Shown: positions 34,869 through 43,993, counted from the first letter of the stretch. The stretch: 64,000 bases of DNA from VXYL01 sp963666465 (GCA_963666465.1 OY762824.1:2604001-2668000); one strand, 5' to 3'. Notes: generated by a model from the sequence alone, not told the origin. Program-made: numbers and translations.

Positions 34869-35894
34869 ATGCCCTATGCTGAAAACGCCGCGATCGAGCA
34901 GTGGCTGGCGCAGACGCCGCCGGAAGATGTCCTGGAACCAGACCTGCCGATCATCGACCCGCACCACCACCTGTGGGATCTGCGCGACACGCCGGCGCCT
35001 TGGGCACAGAAGGTCTATCTCTGCGACGAGATGGCGGAGGAAATCCGTGCCTCCGGCCACAACGTCGTACAGACGGTGTTCGCCCAGTGCAATGCCTTCT
35101 ACCGGGCGGACGGGCCGGAAGAGATGCGCTGCGTCGGCGAGACGGAGTTCGTCCACGGCGTGGCGGCGATGAGTCGCTCCGGGAAGTACGGCCCCGCGCG
35201 GCTCTGCACGGGCATATTCAGCGGCGCCGACCTGCGGCCGGGCAAAGCCGTCGAACCGGTCCTTCAAGCCCACCTCGACGCCTCGCCCAACTTCCGCGGC
35301 ATCCGCACGGCGTTTCCTTCCGACCTCGACCCGCAGTTCATGGATGGCTACGCAACCCTGGCCAAGCTTGGCCTCTCCTTCGACCACTACTCGCCGGATT
35401 GCGAGCGGCTGCCCATTCTCGCGAGGCTGGCCGAGGCCCAGCCCGACGTGCCGATCATCGTCAATCACCTGGGCGGCAAGATCGATCCGGACGCCTCGCC
35501 CGCAACCGTGGCCCGCTGGCAGGAGTGCATCGACTCCGTCGCCGGTTGCCCCAACATCGTCATGAAGTGCGGCGGCGCCCAGCAGCGCGCGGGTCGTGAC
35601 TGGCAGCCGCCCTTCCACATGGACCACCGTGCGCAGGGTCCGCTGGGTTCGGAAGAGCTTTGCGACCTGCTCTACCCGTTCTATCGCTATGCCATCGAGG
35701 CGTTCGGCCCGGCGCGTTGCATGTTCGAGAGCAACTTTCCGGTGGACAAGGAGTCGGTCTCGTACCGCACGCTGTGGAACCTGATGAAGCGAATCGCCGC
35801 CAAGATGGGCCTCAGCGAAGCGGAGAAGACGGAGCTGTTCAGCGGCACGGCGGCCCGCGTCTATCGACTGGACATGGCAGGTTCGGCTGGATGA
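34869..35894 (+). CDS. Amidohydrolase 2-family TIM-barrel hydrolase/decarboxylase
   Basis: 341 residues. The metal-binding N-terminal motif IDPHHHLWD (His32-34) begins the barrel. Further conserved parts are FRGIRTAF, the IIVNHLGGK strand with a metal His, and FESNFPVDKESV with a late Asp. This matches the amidohydrolase-related family that includes ACMSD-like decarboxylases and lactonases; the substrate is unknown. An alternative GTG is nine bases upstream. The 283 bases before it (34586-34868) separate it from the divergent Sel1 gene and contain no gene I can see. Confidence 0.92.
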   Translation: MPYAENAAIEQWLAQTPPEDVLEPDLPIIDPHHHLWDLRDTPAPWAQKVYLCDEMAEEIRASGHNVVQTVFAQCNAFYRADGPEEMRCVGETEFVHGVAAMSRSGKYGPARLCTGIFSGADLRPGKAVEPVLQAHLDASPNFRGIRTAFPSDLDPQFMDGYATLAKLGLSFDHYSPDCERLPILARLAEAQPDVPIIVNHLGGKIDPDASPATVARWQECIDSVAGCPNIVMKCGGAQQRAGRDWQPPFHMDHRAQGPLGSEELCDLLYPFYRYAIEAFGPARCMFESNFPVDKESVSYRTLWNLMKRIAAKMGLSEAEKTELFSGTAARVYRLDMAGSAG

Positions 35895-35937
35895 GCAACT
35901 GCCGACCTACTTCCTTCGCTTGCGCTCACCACTCCGG

Positions 35938-37017
35938 CTATGAGCCCACCCGCAATCGCTCGGCCACCTCCGGATGGCCGTGGAATCGTGCCCAGCTCGA
36001 CGGCGTGCCGCCGTATAGATCGTCTCTGGCACGTGGGTTCGCGCCGGCCTTCTGCAGCCGCTCGATGATCTCCACGAGGCCATCCGCTGCCGCGAGATGG
36101 AAGGCGGTGACGCCCTTGGCATGGCCGCCGAGCCAGCCGGTGCCGTTCGGGTCCGCGCCCTGTTCGAGCAACCAGTCCACCATCTCGGTGCGGTTGCGGA
36201 ACGTCGCCCGGAGCAAGGGCGTCGTTTCGTAGGCGCGACCATCGATCCTGGCCCCTCTGCCAACCAGGGCTTTCGCGGCTTCGATGTGGCCGTTGGTGGC
36301 GGCAAGAATCAGTGCCTCGTCGAGCACTTCCTGATCGTCGTCGCTCGTCTCCCATGGAAACCAGCCGTAGTTGGGGCGGTAGTACGCACGATGCGCCTTC
36401 GCCGACGGCTTCAACGCACCCGATGCGTCGAAGGCCGCACCGATGGCTTCCACGTCGCCCAGCCCGGCCGCCACGCGCAGGTTGTCGGGCGCTCGGTCTT
36501 CGGCGGCAATCACGCGCGCCACATCCGGCCAGCCCCAGATGATTGCGTGTATCAGCGCCGTCCCGCCCGGCAGCATCGTCTCCATGCGCGGATTCGCACC
36601 TCGCGCAAGCAAGAGCTCCGCCATTGCCGCCGAACCCACGCTGTGCAGCGCCGACTTCTGGGTCGAAGCCACGGCGTTGACGAGTTCGGGCTCCGCATCC
36701 AGGTGACGAGCGACGGCATCGACATCCGCCGCCTCCACCTTGTGGAAGAAATCGACGGAGCGTTCCTCCGCCCGCCCGGCAACAATCTCCCGCAAGCGAA
36801 GTTCCATCGCCCGCCAGTGGGCAAACCCATGCTCCACGGCACTGACCTCGAGTGCCTCGACGAGGGTGGCTTGCGAAGGGTCAAGGCCTGCAAACCGCGG
36901 CACCCGCTCAAACCGCGAGCGCGCCTCCGCGAAACCATCGGCCGCCTCCCGCGCCAGCATCGCCAGATACGGCGTATGGAACCCAATCTCCTGACTGTAG
37001 AGACGAAAGGGCGCCAT
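35938..37017 (-). CDS. Ankyrin-repeat protein
   Basis: 359 residues. An N-terminal helical domain (residues 1-80, VEALEVSAVEHGFAHWRAME) is followed by about six ankyrin repeats, for example AMAELLLARGANPRMETMLP, ATNGHIEAAKALVGRGARID and RTEMVDWLLEQGADPNGTGW. No signal peptide, so it is presumably cytosolic. The start ATG shares one base with the stop of the VOC gene (TGATG), so the two are translationally coupled and may act together. The ligand is unknown. Confidence 0.93.
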   Translation of the reverse strand: MAPFRLYSQEIGFHTPYLAMLAREAADGFAEARSRFERVPRFAGLDPSQATLVEALEVSAVEHGFAHWRAMELRLREIVAGRAEERSVDFFHKVEAADVDAVARHLDAEPELVNAVASTQKSALHSVGSAAMAELLLARGANPRMETMLPGGTALIHAIIWGWPDVARVIAAEDRAPDNLRVAAGLGDVEAIGAAFDASGALKPSAKAHRAYYRPNYGWFPWETSDDDQEVLDEALILAATNGHIEAAKALVGRGARIDGRAYETTPLLRATFRNRTEMVDWLLEQGADPNGTGWLGGHAKGVTAFHLAAADGLVEIIERLQKAGANPRARDDLYGGTPSSWARFHGHPEVAERLRVGS

Positions 37018-37376
37018 CAGTCGCGGGTGAGCACTTCCATCAGGTGCCCGTCGATGTCGCGCCAGTAGAAGCCGCGACCGCCGTGGCGCGTGTTGATCTC
37101 GCCGTTGTCCGGCGAGAACGGCGCGGCGCCATACGTGACGCCGTGGGCCTTGATGCGCGCAAAGATGCCGTCGAACTCGTCGTCTGTCACCTTGAACGCA
37201 TAGTGGTGGCTGCGAATGTCGCTCGCGTTGTCGAAGTCCATGGTCAGAGCGTCGTTTACGACGACAGGCGCGAAATGGCCCTGCGGGCCGTCGTAGCAGA
37301 GCCCCATGATCTTGGCAAAGAACCGTGCCGACGCTTCCTTGTCCCGTGCCGGAATGATGGTGTGGTTGAGTTCCAA
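37017..37376 (-). CDS. VOC-family (glyoxalase/dioxygenase-fold) protein
   Basis: 119 residues, one VOC domain. Pattern LNHTIIPARDKEASARFFA at the N-terminus, metal-ligand region SHHYAFKV, and C-terminal GFYWRDIDGHLMEVLTRD with the usual Glu ligand near the end. The TTG at 37376 is chosen because TTGGAGG lies seven bases upstream and the family starts with a similar hydrophobic-x-His pattern. The reaction is unknown. The 220 bases between it and the divergent SDR remnant hold no gene that I can see. Confidence 0.88.
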   Translation of the reverse strand: MELNHTIIPARDKEASARFFAKIMGLCYDGPQGHFAPVVVNDALTMDFDNASDIRSHHYAFKVTDDEFDGIFARIKAHGVTYGAAPFSPDNGEINTRHGGRGFYWRDIDGHLMEVLTRD

Positions 37377-37596
37377 GCTTGCCTCCAAGGTCGGCGGGTG
37401 CATCCCATCATACGGAAAGTCGGTGACTCTGAAGGGCTTGCGCCTGCCCCCAAGCAAGGCGATCTCGTTCGTCGAGTCGAGCTTCGGGCCCGGTTTGGAT
37501 GCCGCTCTTTCCGGACGATCGAGCGCTGCGGTTGTGGCGCGGTGACACCGCTGATAGCGTGCGTCGCACGCTGTTGGGGGGAGGGGCTGCGGCGAG

Positions 37597-37875
37597 ATGA
37601 CCATAGCGGCCAGCACGGCGAGCCTTTCGCTTGCAGGGAAGACTGCCGTCGTCACGGGTGGCGGCACCGGGATTGGCAAGGGCATTGCCCTCGAGTTCGC
37701 GAGGGCCGGCGCCGAGGTCGCCATCGCGGGTCGCAGGCCCGGTGTGCTGAACGAAACCGCCGGCGAGATCCGCGCCCTTGGGCGCCGGGCACTGGCCGTG
37801 CCGACGGACGTGACGAGACGCGAAGAGGTCGAGCGTCTGATTGCGTCCGCGACGGAAGCCTTCGGAGGCATCGGT
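37597..37875 (+). pseudogene. Short-chain dehydrogenase/reductase, 3' end lost
   Basis: About 93 residues of an SDR: the cofactor motif TGGGTGIG at 20-27, the IAGRRPGVL strand, and TDVTRREEVERLIASATEAF. The homology ends abruptly at AFGGIGV, where the duplicated repeat module begins (37876). The NNAG, catalytic Ser and YxxxK parts are missing, so the gene is dead. The sequence after the break reads into a REP-like repeat. Confidence 0.9.
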
Positions 37876-38025
37876 GTGAGCGATGCGACACACAAACATT
37901 TCGTCCTACATGCCCGTAGGAAATCTCCCACGCTTCCGGGCGTACGCGGCCTCGACCCTGCTGTGGATCGCGTGGCTAGGGCACCAGTCGGGCTGTATCG
38001 AGGGCGCCAGTCGGGCTGGTATCGG

Positions 38026-38364
38026 TCATCGACGCACCCGAGCAACCGGGACGAGCCGGCTCTCGCCGGGAAGCGTTGATCGAATGGCGTTGGCAATGGT
38101 GGCGGCAGAGGCCACGAGACCGCCGACGCTGTTGTCGTCGACCGCCACGATGGCGATGGGTGCCTGCGGCTGCTCCTTCGCGATGCGCTTGTCCGTGGCA
38201 ACCAGTGTGGTGAATCCGCTGCGTTCCGCTACGGCCAGTAGCTCGTTGTCCGGGAGCGAGCGCCAGTCGTGGAAAACGGCGGACTCCACCGCGACGCCGC
38301 CGAGCAACTGGTGGAGTGGCTGGCGTAGGCGCGGCGACACGCCGACGTCAAGGAGGACCTTCAC
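38026..38364 (-). CDS. DUF5615-type PIN-like toxin (copy A, intact)
   Basis: 112 residues. MKVLLDVGVSPRL at the start carries the first acidic PIN residue; HDWRSLPDNELLAVAERSGF and TLVATDKRIAKEQ carry the others. This is the pattern of the DUF5615 PIN-like proteins paired with DUF433 antitoxins, presumed RNases. The C-terminal part reads IAIVAVDDNSVGGLVASAAT. The antitoxin gene is upstream on the same strand, separated by 150 bases, a wider gap than is usual for such pairs. Confidence 0.8.
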   Translation of the reverse strand: MKVLLDVGVSPRLRQPLHQLLGGVAVESAVFHDWRSLPDNELLAVAERSGFTTLVATDKRIAKEQPQAPIAIVAVDDNSVGGLVASAATIANAIRSTLPGESRLVPVARVRR

Positions 38365-38514
38365 GCGTCAGCAATTCTCGTTTTGGCCTTCAGCCCCCTC
38401 AACTGGACGGATCTGCCGGTCGATTTGGCCCGGATTGGGTCCGAAACGCGGGGTGCAATGCACCTGACGGTGAAGCCAGACGCCAAGATGAGAACTGCTG
38501 TTCACGCGTGGGGT

Positions 38515-38790
38515 TCAGGAGCGGGCGGCGCAGTCGGGATTGCGGGTTGCGGCGGCACAGACGGCCGACGCCCCGGCACGAAGGACGGCAGTGGCTGCCC
38601 TGCGATCGACCTGGAAGTCCTGCAGGAACTCGTCCAACGGAACGCCGTCCTCGATCCAGTCGAAAAGCTGTTGGACAGGAAGGCGCGTCCCGCGGAAACA
38701 GGGCACGCCGCTCATGCGCGCGGGATCGACCCAAACGGCTTCCTCAAGCTGCATGGGACGATCAGGGTCTGTTCTGGCAAACGTCTTCAT
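38515..38790 (-). CDS. DUF433-family antitoxin (copy A)
   Basis: 91 residues. The core VWVDPARMSGVPCFRGTRLP followed by VQQLFDWIEDGVPLDEFLQD is the DUF433 winged-helix-like signature, which binds DNA and neutralises PIN-like partners. The C-terminus (VLRAGASAVCAAATRNPD) looks less conserved and may be altered. It is the first gene of the pair. An identical product is encoded at 41446-41721. Confidence 0.85.
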   Translation of the reverse strand: MKTFARTDPDRPMQLEEAVWVDPARMSGVPCFRGTRLPVQQLFDWIEDGVPLDEFLQDFQVDRRAATAVLRAGASAVCAAATRNPDCAARS

Positions 38791-38875
38791 GGGCGTAGCC
38801 GTTCTGTGCGCTGCGAACCAAGATGGAGAGGATGCGCTTGGGGGGTGCCGGCGTTCAACGAAACCGGTGCGCTGG

Positions 38876-39047
38876 GTAGCGTCTCACTTTGGCTTGTGCA
38901 GTGTCTGGCAGTGTCCCCCGGGGGGGAGGGCGTCCCGCCCTCCATCGCGCCGTCAGGCGCGCCGCGCCGTCAGGCGCGCAGGGCACTTCGCGGCATGCGC
39001 AGGGAGGACGCGCCTGACGGCGCGCATGGAGGGCCAAACCGTCCCAG
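38876..39047. mobile_element. MITE left end with nested palindromic repeats (module A)
   Basis: Starts TAGCGTCTCACTTTGGCTTG, matching the left end of the MITE at 6066. It continues with GTGCAGTGTCTGGC and then nested GGAGGGCGTCCCGCCCTCC and GCGCC-GTCA-GGCGC palindromes. The right terminal repeat is missing, replaced by the REP-like repeat at 39048. Module B has the same arrangement at 41808-42006. Confidence 0.6.
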
Positions 39048-39109
39048 ACACACAAACATTCCGTCCTACATGCCCGCAGGAAATCTCCCACGCTTCCGGC
39101 CGTCACCAT

Positions 39110-39716
39110 GTTCAGGTGCCGTTCGCGGTGCGCGTCAGGTAGTCCGACCATTGCGGCATGAGGATCCGCCGGCGGTCCAGCAGATCCGAGCGGGCGTACA
39201 CCGGCCTCGACCCTGCTGTGGATCGCGTGGGCGAGGGCGGCCTCCATCACGGCGTGGGACGGTTTCGGTCTGCTCGGCCGCCCAGTCGCGGAAGGGCGAG
39301 CGGAAGCCGCGGCACCGCGTCGACGTTCAGGTCCTTCGTCAGTCTCGCCGGGGTGCCGCTGTCCACGGCCCGACCGCGCACCCGGGACGAAAACACGAAC
39401 TCGCGGCCCCCGCGAATGGACTGCGCCTCGTTCAACGTCATGAGCGCGCGGTCCGAGAGCGGCGCCCGGTGCTCGCGCTTCGCCTTCATCCGATCCGGCG
39501 GGATCACCTGGCGGACTTGAGATCCATCTCCTTCCACCTTGCCAGACGAGCCTCGCTCGGGCGCACCGCGCACAGCACCATGAATTCCAGCACCAGCCGC
39601 ACGCCGGCACTGCAATCCGCGTGCGAATCTTGTAGGGCGCGTTGGTGGGTGCGCCGGCGATCCACCCGGGGGAGACCTCGCTGACGGTAACGTCGGCCGG
39701 GTGTCCATCCTAAGCC
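39110..39716 (-). pseudogene. Decayed P4-like integrase fragment (module A)
   Basis: Pieces in several frames match the catalytic part of the intact integrase at 17978-19144, for example RMKAKREHRAPLSDRALMTL against ARMKAAREHRVPLAPRALEV. It contains several frameshifts and gaps, ends truncated, and the C-terminus is missing beyond the REP-like repeat. It is a relic of the element that delivered the module. Confidence 0.75.
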
Positions 39717-39792
39717 CTTGTGCAACGGCTCACTTCATCACGCCAGTTATCCCGGAGTCGATGGGAGGCGATGCCTCGGGTATCTTAAAGCT

Positions 39793-40362
39793 CTACGGGC
39801 GAGCCGACAGTTGACTTTCGTGCCAAACATGCCGGGCATGGTAGGAAATGGACCGCGGCGGCAGCCTCTCGGCGAAGAGGACGAGGTTGTCCCTCAAGGG
39901 GTTGCGGGCCGAAGGCGCCATCAAGCCCATCGGGCTGTCCGGACGGTTGAAAACGGCGCTCGCCAAGTTCTGGGTCGGCGCCAGCGTCCCCCGTAGGCCA
40001 TAGTAATGCCAGTCGCCGGTCATTTCCTGAACGGTCGTCTCCACGGCGTCGAGGCGTGCGGAGCGGGCATCTACGATCGAGGCGACGGGACCGAGTTCGA
40101 TCCGGTACTCGACCACGACGTGCCGGTTGCCAAGCGACGGGATCGCATCGCCGAACCAGTGGCCGAGCACATCGCGGGCCTCGAATCGCGCGAGGAGCCC
40201 GTCGGGCGCGAAGTACATGATCTGGAGGTGGCCGGGGTTGAACCGGCTCGGGCTGGGCCGGAAGAGCGGCGGCTCGTATTGGTATCGTTCGTCGACGGAA
40301 CGGAACCAGGCGACTTCGTCGAGGTGGACGGCGGGTAGCTCGCCAGCGCGAGCATGGTTCAA
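39793..40362 (-). CDS. RES-domain toxin
   Basis: 189 residues. LFRPSPSRFNPGHLQIMYFA followed by PDGLLARFEARDVLG matches the RES-domain core (Arg and Tyr before a stretch with Glu), the NAD+-degrading toxin family paired with Xre/MbcA/ParS antitoxins. The TTG start at 40362 overlaps the antitoxin stop (TTGA); no better start fits. The gene order, antitoxin first and then RES with overlap, is the family standard. The similarity is moderate, so the call depends partly on context. Confidence 0.72.
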   Translation of the reverse strand: MNHARAGELPAVHLDEVAWFRSVDERYQYEPPLFRPSPSRFNPGHLQIMYFAPDGLLARFEARDVLGHWFGDAIPSLGNRHVVVEYRIELGPVASIVDARSARLDAVETTVQEMTGDWHYYGLRGTLAPTQNLASAVFNRPDSPMGLMAPSARNPLRDNLVLFAERLPPRSISYHARHVWHESQLSARP

Positions 40363-40736
40363 CTAAACGAACCCCGAATGGCCGTCTCGGCGGCGGTGAC
40401 GACAGCCTCAAGGCGTTCGCGCGAACGCTCGCCGCCGGTGAGCATCTCCTCGGGAGAATTTCCGTCGAGATCGAGATGGCGCGCGTGGAGCCAGCGTTGC
40501 TCATCGGACGCGAGGTCCACTTGGTCGGTCGTCACATGAAACTCTTCGGTCACAACGATGGAATCGTGGAGATCCAAGACGACGTTGCCCTTCTGCTCGT
40601 CGGTTGGCTCGACCCAGAAGTCGGGCGGGTCACCCGCGGACTCGGAAGGCGGAGCGTCGCCGCAGAAGAGCCGATGGATGCGATCGCGCAGTGCCTGCTC
40701 CGTAGGCCCGGTTTTCGGGGCTGGTTGAGTAGCCAT
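40359..40736 (-). CDS. Antitoxin of the RES pair (Xre/MbcA/ParS-like C-terminal domain)
   Basis: 125 residues. The C-terminal part LDLDGNSPEEMLTGGERSRE followed by RLEAVVTAAETAI resembles the toxin-binding DUF2384 domain of Xre/MbcA/ParS antitoxins (G..PEE.L..G...R). The N-terminal part does not show a clear helix-turn-helix, so it is a divergent member. A good promoter lies directly upstream. Overlap with the RES gene implies coupled translation. Confidence 0.65.
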   Translation of the reverse strand: MATQPAPKTGPTEQALRDRIHRLFCGDAPPSESAGDPPDFWVEPTDEQKGNVVLDLHDSIVVTEEFHVTTDQVDLASDEQRWLHARHLDLDGNSPEEMLTGGERSRERLEAVVTAAETAIRGSFS

Positions 40737-40742
40737 GCTCGG

Positions 40743-40771
40743 AGTCTATTGAGAGAGGAGGTCCCTTTCAA
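40743..40771 (-). promoter_or_regulatory. Candidate sigma-70 promoter of the RES module, possibly leaderless
   Basis: On the minus strand TTGAAA (40766-40771) and TAGACT (40743-40748) are spaced by 17 bases. The antitoxin ATG begins only six bases after the -10 box, so transcription would start at or next to the initiation codon. No Shine-Dalgarno sequence precedes the ATG, consistent with a leaderless mRNA. Confidence 0.5.
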
Positions 40772-40958
40772 CTTGGCATGGGGCGGATTGGGCTTGTGGC
40801 GTGGGGAAGTGAGCGATGCGACACACAAACATTTCGTCCTACATGCCCGTAGGAAATCTCCCACGCTTCCGGGCGTACGCGGCCTCGACCCTGCTGTGGA
40901 TCGCGTGGCTAGGGCACCAGTCGGGCTGTATCGAGGGCGCCAGTCGGGCTGGTATCGG

Positions 40959-41295
40959 TCATCGACGCACCCGAGCAACCGGGACGAGCCGGCTCTCGCC
41001 GGGAAGCGTTGATCGAATGGCGTTGGCAATGGTGGCGGCAGAGGCCACGAGACCGCCGACGCTGTTGTCGTCGACCGCCACGATGGCGATGGGTGCCTGC
41101 GGCTGCTCCTTCGCGATGCGCTTGTCCGTGGCAACCAGTGTGGTGAATCCGCTGCGTTCCGCTACGGCCAGTAGCTCGTTGTCCGGGAGCGAGCCAGTCG
41201 TGGAAAACGGCGGACTCCACCGCGACGCCGCCGAGCAACTGGTGGAGTGGCTGGCGTAGGCGCGGCGACACGCCGACGTCAAGGAGGACCTTCAC
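40959..41295 (-). pseudogene. DUF5615-type toxin, frameshifted (copy B)
   Basis: Identical to the copy at 38026-38364 except for loss of two bases near 41192, after VAVESAVFHDW. The second half remains in another frame (SLPDNELLAVAERSGFTTL). The toxin of copy B is dead while its antitoxin is intact. Confidence 0.88.
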
Positions 41296-41445
41296 GCGTC
41301 AGCAATTCTCGTTTTGGCCTTCAGCCCCCTCAACTGGACGGATCTGCCGGTCGATTTGGCCCGGATTGGGTCCGAAACGCGGGGTGCAATGCGCCTGACG
41401 GTGAAGCCAGACGCCAAGATGAGAACTGCTGTTCACGCGTGGGGT

Positions 41446-41721
41446 TCAGGAGCGGGCGGCGCAGTCGGGATTGCGGGTTGCGGCGGCACAGACGGCCGAC
41501 GCCCCGGCACGAAGGACGGCAGTGGCTGCCCTGCGATCGACCTGGAAGTCCTGCAGGAACTCGTCCAACGGAACGCCATCCTCGATCCAGTCGAAAAGCT
41601 GTTGGACAGGAAGGCGCGTCCCGCGGAAACAGGGCACGCCGCTCATGCGCGCGGGATCGACCCAAACGGCTTCCTCAAGCTGCATGGGACGATCAGGGTC
41701 TGTTCTGGCAAACGTCTTCAT
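41446..41721 (-). CDS. DUF433-family antitoxin (copy B)
   Basis: 91 residues, protein sequence identical to copy A at 38515-38790; only a silent change distinguishes the core. It remains able to supply antitoxin for the intact toxin of copy A, although its own partner is frameshifted. Confidence 0.85.
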   Translation of the reverse strand: MKTFARTDPDRPMQLEEAVWVDPARMSGVPCFRGTRLPVQQLFDWIEDGVPLDEFLQDFQVDRRAATAVLRAGASAVCAAATRNPDCAARS

Positions 41722-42069
41722 GGGCGTAGCCGTTCTGTGCGCTGCGAACCAAGATGGAGAGGATGCGCTTGGGGGTGCCGGCGTTCAACGAACCGGTGCG
41801 CTGGGTAGCGTCTCACTTTGGCTTGTGCAGTGTCTGGCAGTGTCCCCGGGGGGAGGGCGTCCCGCCCTCCATCGCGCCGCAAGGCGCGCCGCGCCGTCAG
41901 GCGCGCAGGGCACTTCGCGCGCAGGGAGGACGCGCCTGACGGCGCGCATGGAGGGCGGGACGCCCTCCCCCCCAGAGTGGTCCCGGCAGGCACGCCAAAC
42001 CGTCCCAGACACACAAACATTCCGTCCTACATGCCCGCAGGAAATCTCCCACGCTTCCGGCCGTCACCA

Positions 42070-43020
42070 TGTTCAGGTGCCGTTCGCGGTGCGCGTCAGG
42101 TAGTCCGACCATTGCGGCATGAGGATCCGCCGGCGGTCCAGCAGATCCGAGCGGGCGTACACCGGCCTCGACCCTGCTGTGGATCGCGTGGGCGAGGGCG
42201 GCCTCCATCACGGCGTGGGACGGTTTCGGTCTGCTCGGCCGCCCAGTCGCGGAAGGGCGAGCGGAAGCCGCGGCACCGCGTCGACGTTCAGGTCCTTCGT
42301 CAGTCTCGCCGGGGTGCCGCTGTCCACGGCCCGACCGCGCACCCGGGACGAAACACGAACTCGCGGCCCCCGCGAATGGACTGCGCCTCGTTCAACGTCA
42401 TGAGCGCGCGGTCCGAGAGCGGCGCCCGGTGCTCGCGCTTCGCCTTCATCCGATCCGGCGGGATCACCTGGCGGACTTGAGATCCATCTCCTTCCACCTT
42501 GCCAGACGAGCCTCGCTCGGGCGCACCGCGCACAGCACCATGAATTCCAGCACCAGCCGCACGCCGGCACTGCAATCCGCGTGCGAATCTTGTAGGGCGC
42601 GTTGGTGGGTGCGCCGGCGATCCACCCGGGGGAGACCTCGCTGACGGTAACGTCGGCCGGGTGTCCGTCCTAAGCCCTAAGCCCTTGCGCAACAGTCCAT
42701 TTCATCTGTCGAGATGCGTCGGCGAACGCGCCGGGCAGTCTTGTGCTTCTCCGTCCGGACGGGAGGAGGATCGCCATCACATCCGTGCCAGACACAGAGT
42801 GGACGGCCTTTCGACCGATTCTCGGAAAGCACACTCGCGCAGCGATGCGCGCCACTGGTCGGCCGTGCGACCCCTCCCCCCCTTCCATGTCGGCTCGTAC
42901 ATCCCGATCACCGCATCGAGAGCCTGGGCGAACGTGGGCACGCCCCCCTCCGAGCGCCAGGGGATCGCCGGCACGCACGACGCGGAGATTGTCGATGGCC
43001 GCGTCACGAGCGTCCTCGGG
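42070..43020 (-). pseudogene. Decayed P4-like integrase, longer copy (module B)
   Basis: Includes the catalytic-domain fragment found in module A plus an N-terminal core-binding part in other frames: GVPTFAQALDAVIGMYEP and RTADQWRASLREC, matching VPTFAKALETVIAIHAG and SEQQWRASLRDY of the intact integrase. It is broken by multiple frameshifts, and the DUF4102 arm-binding domain is missing. The RAYT gene follows directly. Confidence 0.75.
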
Positions 43021-43029
43021 TGAGACGAC

Positions 43030-43857
43030 TCAGGGCAGGTGCGGGCCGGACTCAGGAACCGCTCGCCGGAGGCGACGCCCCCCTTCGAGGTGTTCGATCA
43101 GCAGTGCGCCGGCGCGGTTCGTGTAATCGCCGAAAGAGATTCCCAGGCGCGGCTCGGGCTCGCCGTCGTCCGGGAGCCCCGACACCAGTGGCCGAAGCGG
43201 CTCCGCCGGGTTCGTGCCGCGTTGCAGCCGCAGCGCCAGCGACGTGTGCTCGCAGTCCTCCAGGCGTTGCGCGATCCCGGCCCGCACCGGGTTCAGGTCC
43301 ACGTAGCACATCGTCGCGACCACCTCCTCCGCGGTCAGCAACGGTCCCGAGAAAAAGCGCTGCTCGAAGAAGTGCCCCGTGCAGCCCTCCTCCCGGTTCG
43401 CGCGCCGGGCGATCGGCTGCTTCAGGTGGCGCATGAACCACGACAGCGATCCAAGAATCCTGCGTGCCCGTGCCAGCCGGCGCTCGTCGTCAAGGAGCAT
43501 CTCCGCCACCTCCGCCAGACGCTCCCGCTCCACGGCGCCGTCCACGCCTCGGGGCGGAAACGCCTCCGCGTAGCGGCGCGCCACCGTTTCCGGCTGCCAG
43601 CGCTCGCTGGCCTTGGGGTCGTGCAGCAAGGCGAGGTGGAAGTGGTTGCTCATCACGGCGAAGGCGTCCAGCGCGACGGCAAACAGCGACGACAGGCCGA
43701 GCGCCCGCTCCGCCACCCAGGTCCTGCGATGGGAGTGGTCCTGTCCGGTGCGCCGGTCTCGCCCCAGCAGCCATTCGCGCCGGACGCAGCGCGAGACCAG
43801 GTGGTACGCACGCGGCCGTTCCGCGTTCACCAGCCGATGTCGAGCATGGGTCGCCAT
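43030..43857 (-). CDS. REP-associated tyrosine transposase (RAYT, Y1/TnpA-REP type)
   Basis: 275 residues. The N-terminus PRAYHLVSRCVRREWLLGRD and the HUH motif MSNHFHLALL (His72, His74) define a Y1 transposase of the RAYT group, which acts on REP palindromes. YVDLNPVRAGIA is another family hallmark. The ATG at 43857 fits relatives; upstream the same frame runs through REP-like repeats and is not coding. Five copies of the sequence directly upstream of this start (about 95 bp including a REP-like core) are scattered between 43850 and 46410, and a truncated gene copy lies at 45701-45842. It appears intact. Confidence 0.9.
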   Translation of the reverse strand: MATHARHRLVNAERPRAYHLVSRCVRREWLLGRDRRTGQDHSHRRTWVAERALGLSSLFAVALDAFAVMSNHFHLALLHDPKASERWQPETVARRYAEAFPPRGVDGAVERERLAEVAEMLLDDERRLARARRILGSLSWFMRHLKQPIARRANREEGCTGHFFEQRFFSGPLLTAEEVVATMCYVDLNPVRAGIAQRLEDCEHTSLALRLQRGTNPAEPLRPLVSGLPDDGEPEPRLGISFGDYTNRAGALLIEHLEGGRRLRRAVPESGPHLP

Positions 43858-43993
43858 GCCCGAATGATAGAGGCTTGGAGCGCTGGGCCAGTGTAAGCCC
43901 ATTGCCCATTGTCGTGTGGGACGAAATGTTTGTGTGTCGGAATGCCTGCTTGACTTGTTGCTTGACTTGTGGGACGAAATGTTTGTGTGTCGG
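43852..43993. repeat. RAYT 5'-flank repeat with two REP-like cores
   Basis: Unit: GGGTCGCCATG, then CTTGGAGCGCTGGGCCAG, then GCCCATTGTCGTGTGGGACG, then AAATGTTTGTGTGTCGG. The core GGGACGAAATGTTTGTGTG occurs here at 43917 and again at 43970. The full REP-like unit in other copies is GTGGGAGATT followed by the perfect hairpin TCCTACGGGCATGTAGGA and this core. Confidence 0.85.

Larger units (their letters stand above)
37876..39716. repeat. Duplicated accessory module, copy A (direct repeat)
   Basis: Near-identical to 40809-42676 in the same orientation. Both start GTGAGCGATGCGACACAC and end near GGCCGGGTGTCCRTCCTAAG. The module holds a REP-like repeat, a DUF5615/DUF433 toxin-antitoxin pair, a MITE left end with nested palindromes, a second REP-like repeat and a decayed integrase. 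Differences from copy B include a 2-base deletion in the toxin and about 50 bases of nested repeat. The two copies flank a RES/Xre-like pair. Confidence 0.92.
40809..42676. repeat. Duplicated accessory module, copy B (direct repeat)
   Basis: Second copy of 37876-39716. It carries a 2-base deletion that breaks the DUF5615 toxin, a synonymous change in the DUF433 gene, and an extra GGAGGGCGGGACGCCCTCC plus MITE interior (AGAGTGGTCCCGGCAGGCA) near 41950-41995. The right border is followed by a further piece of decayed integrase. Confidence 0.92.
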
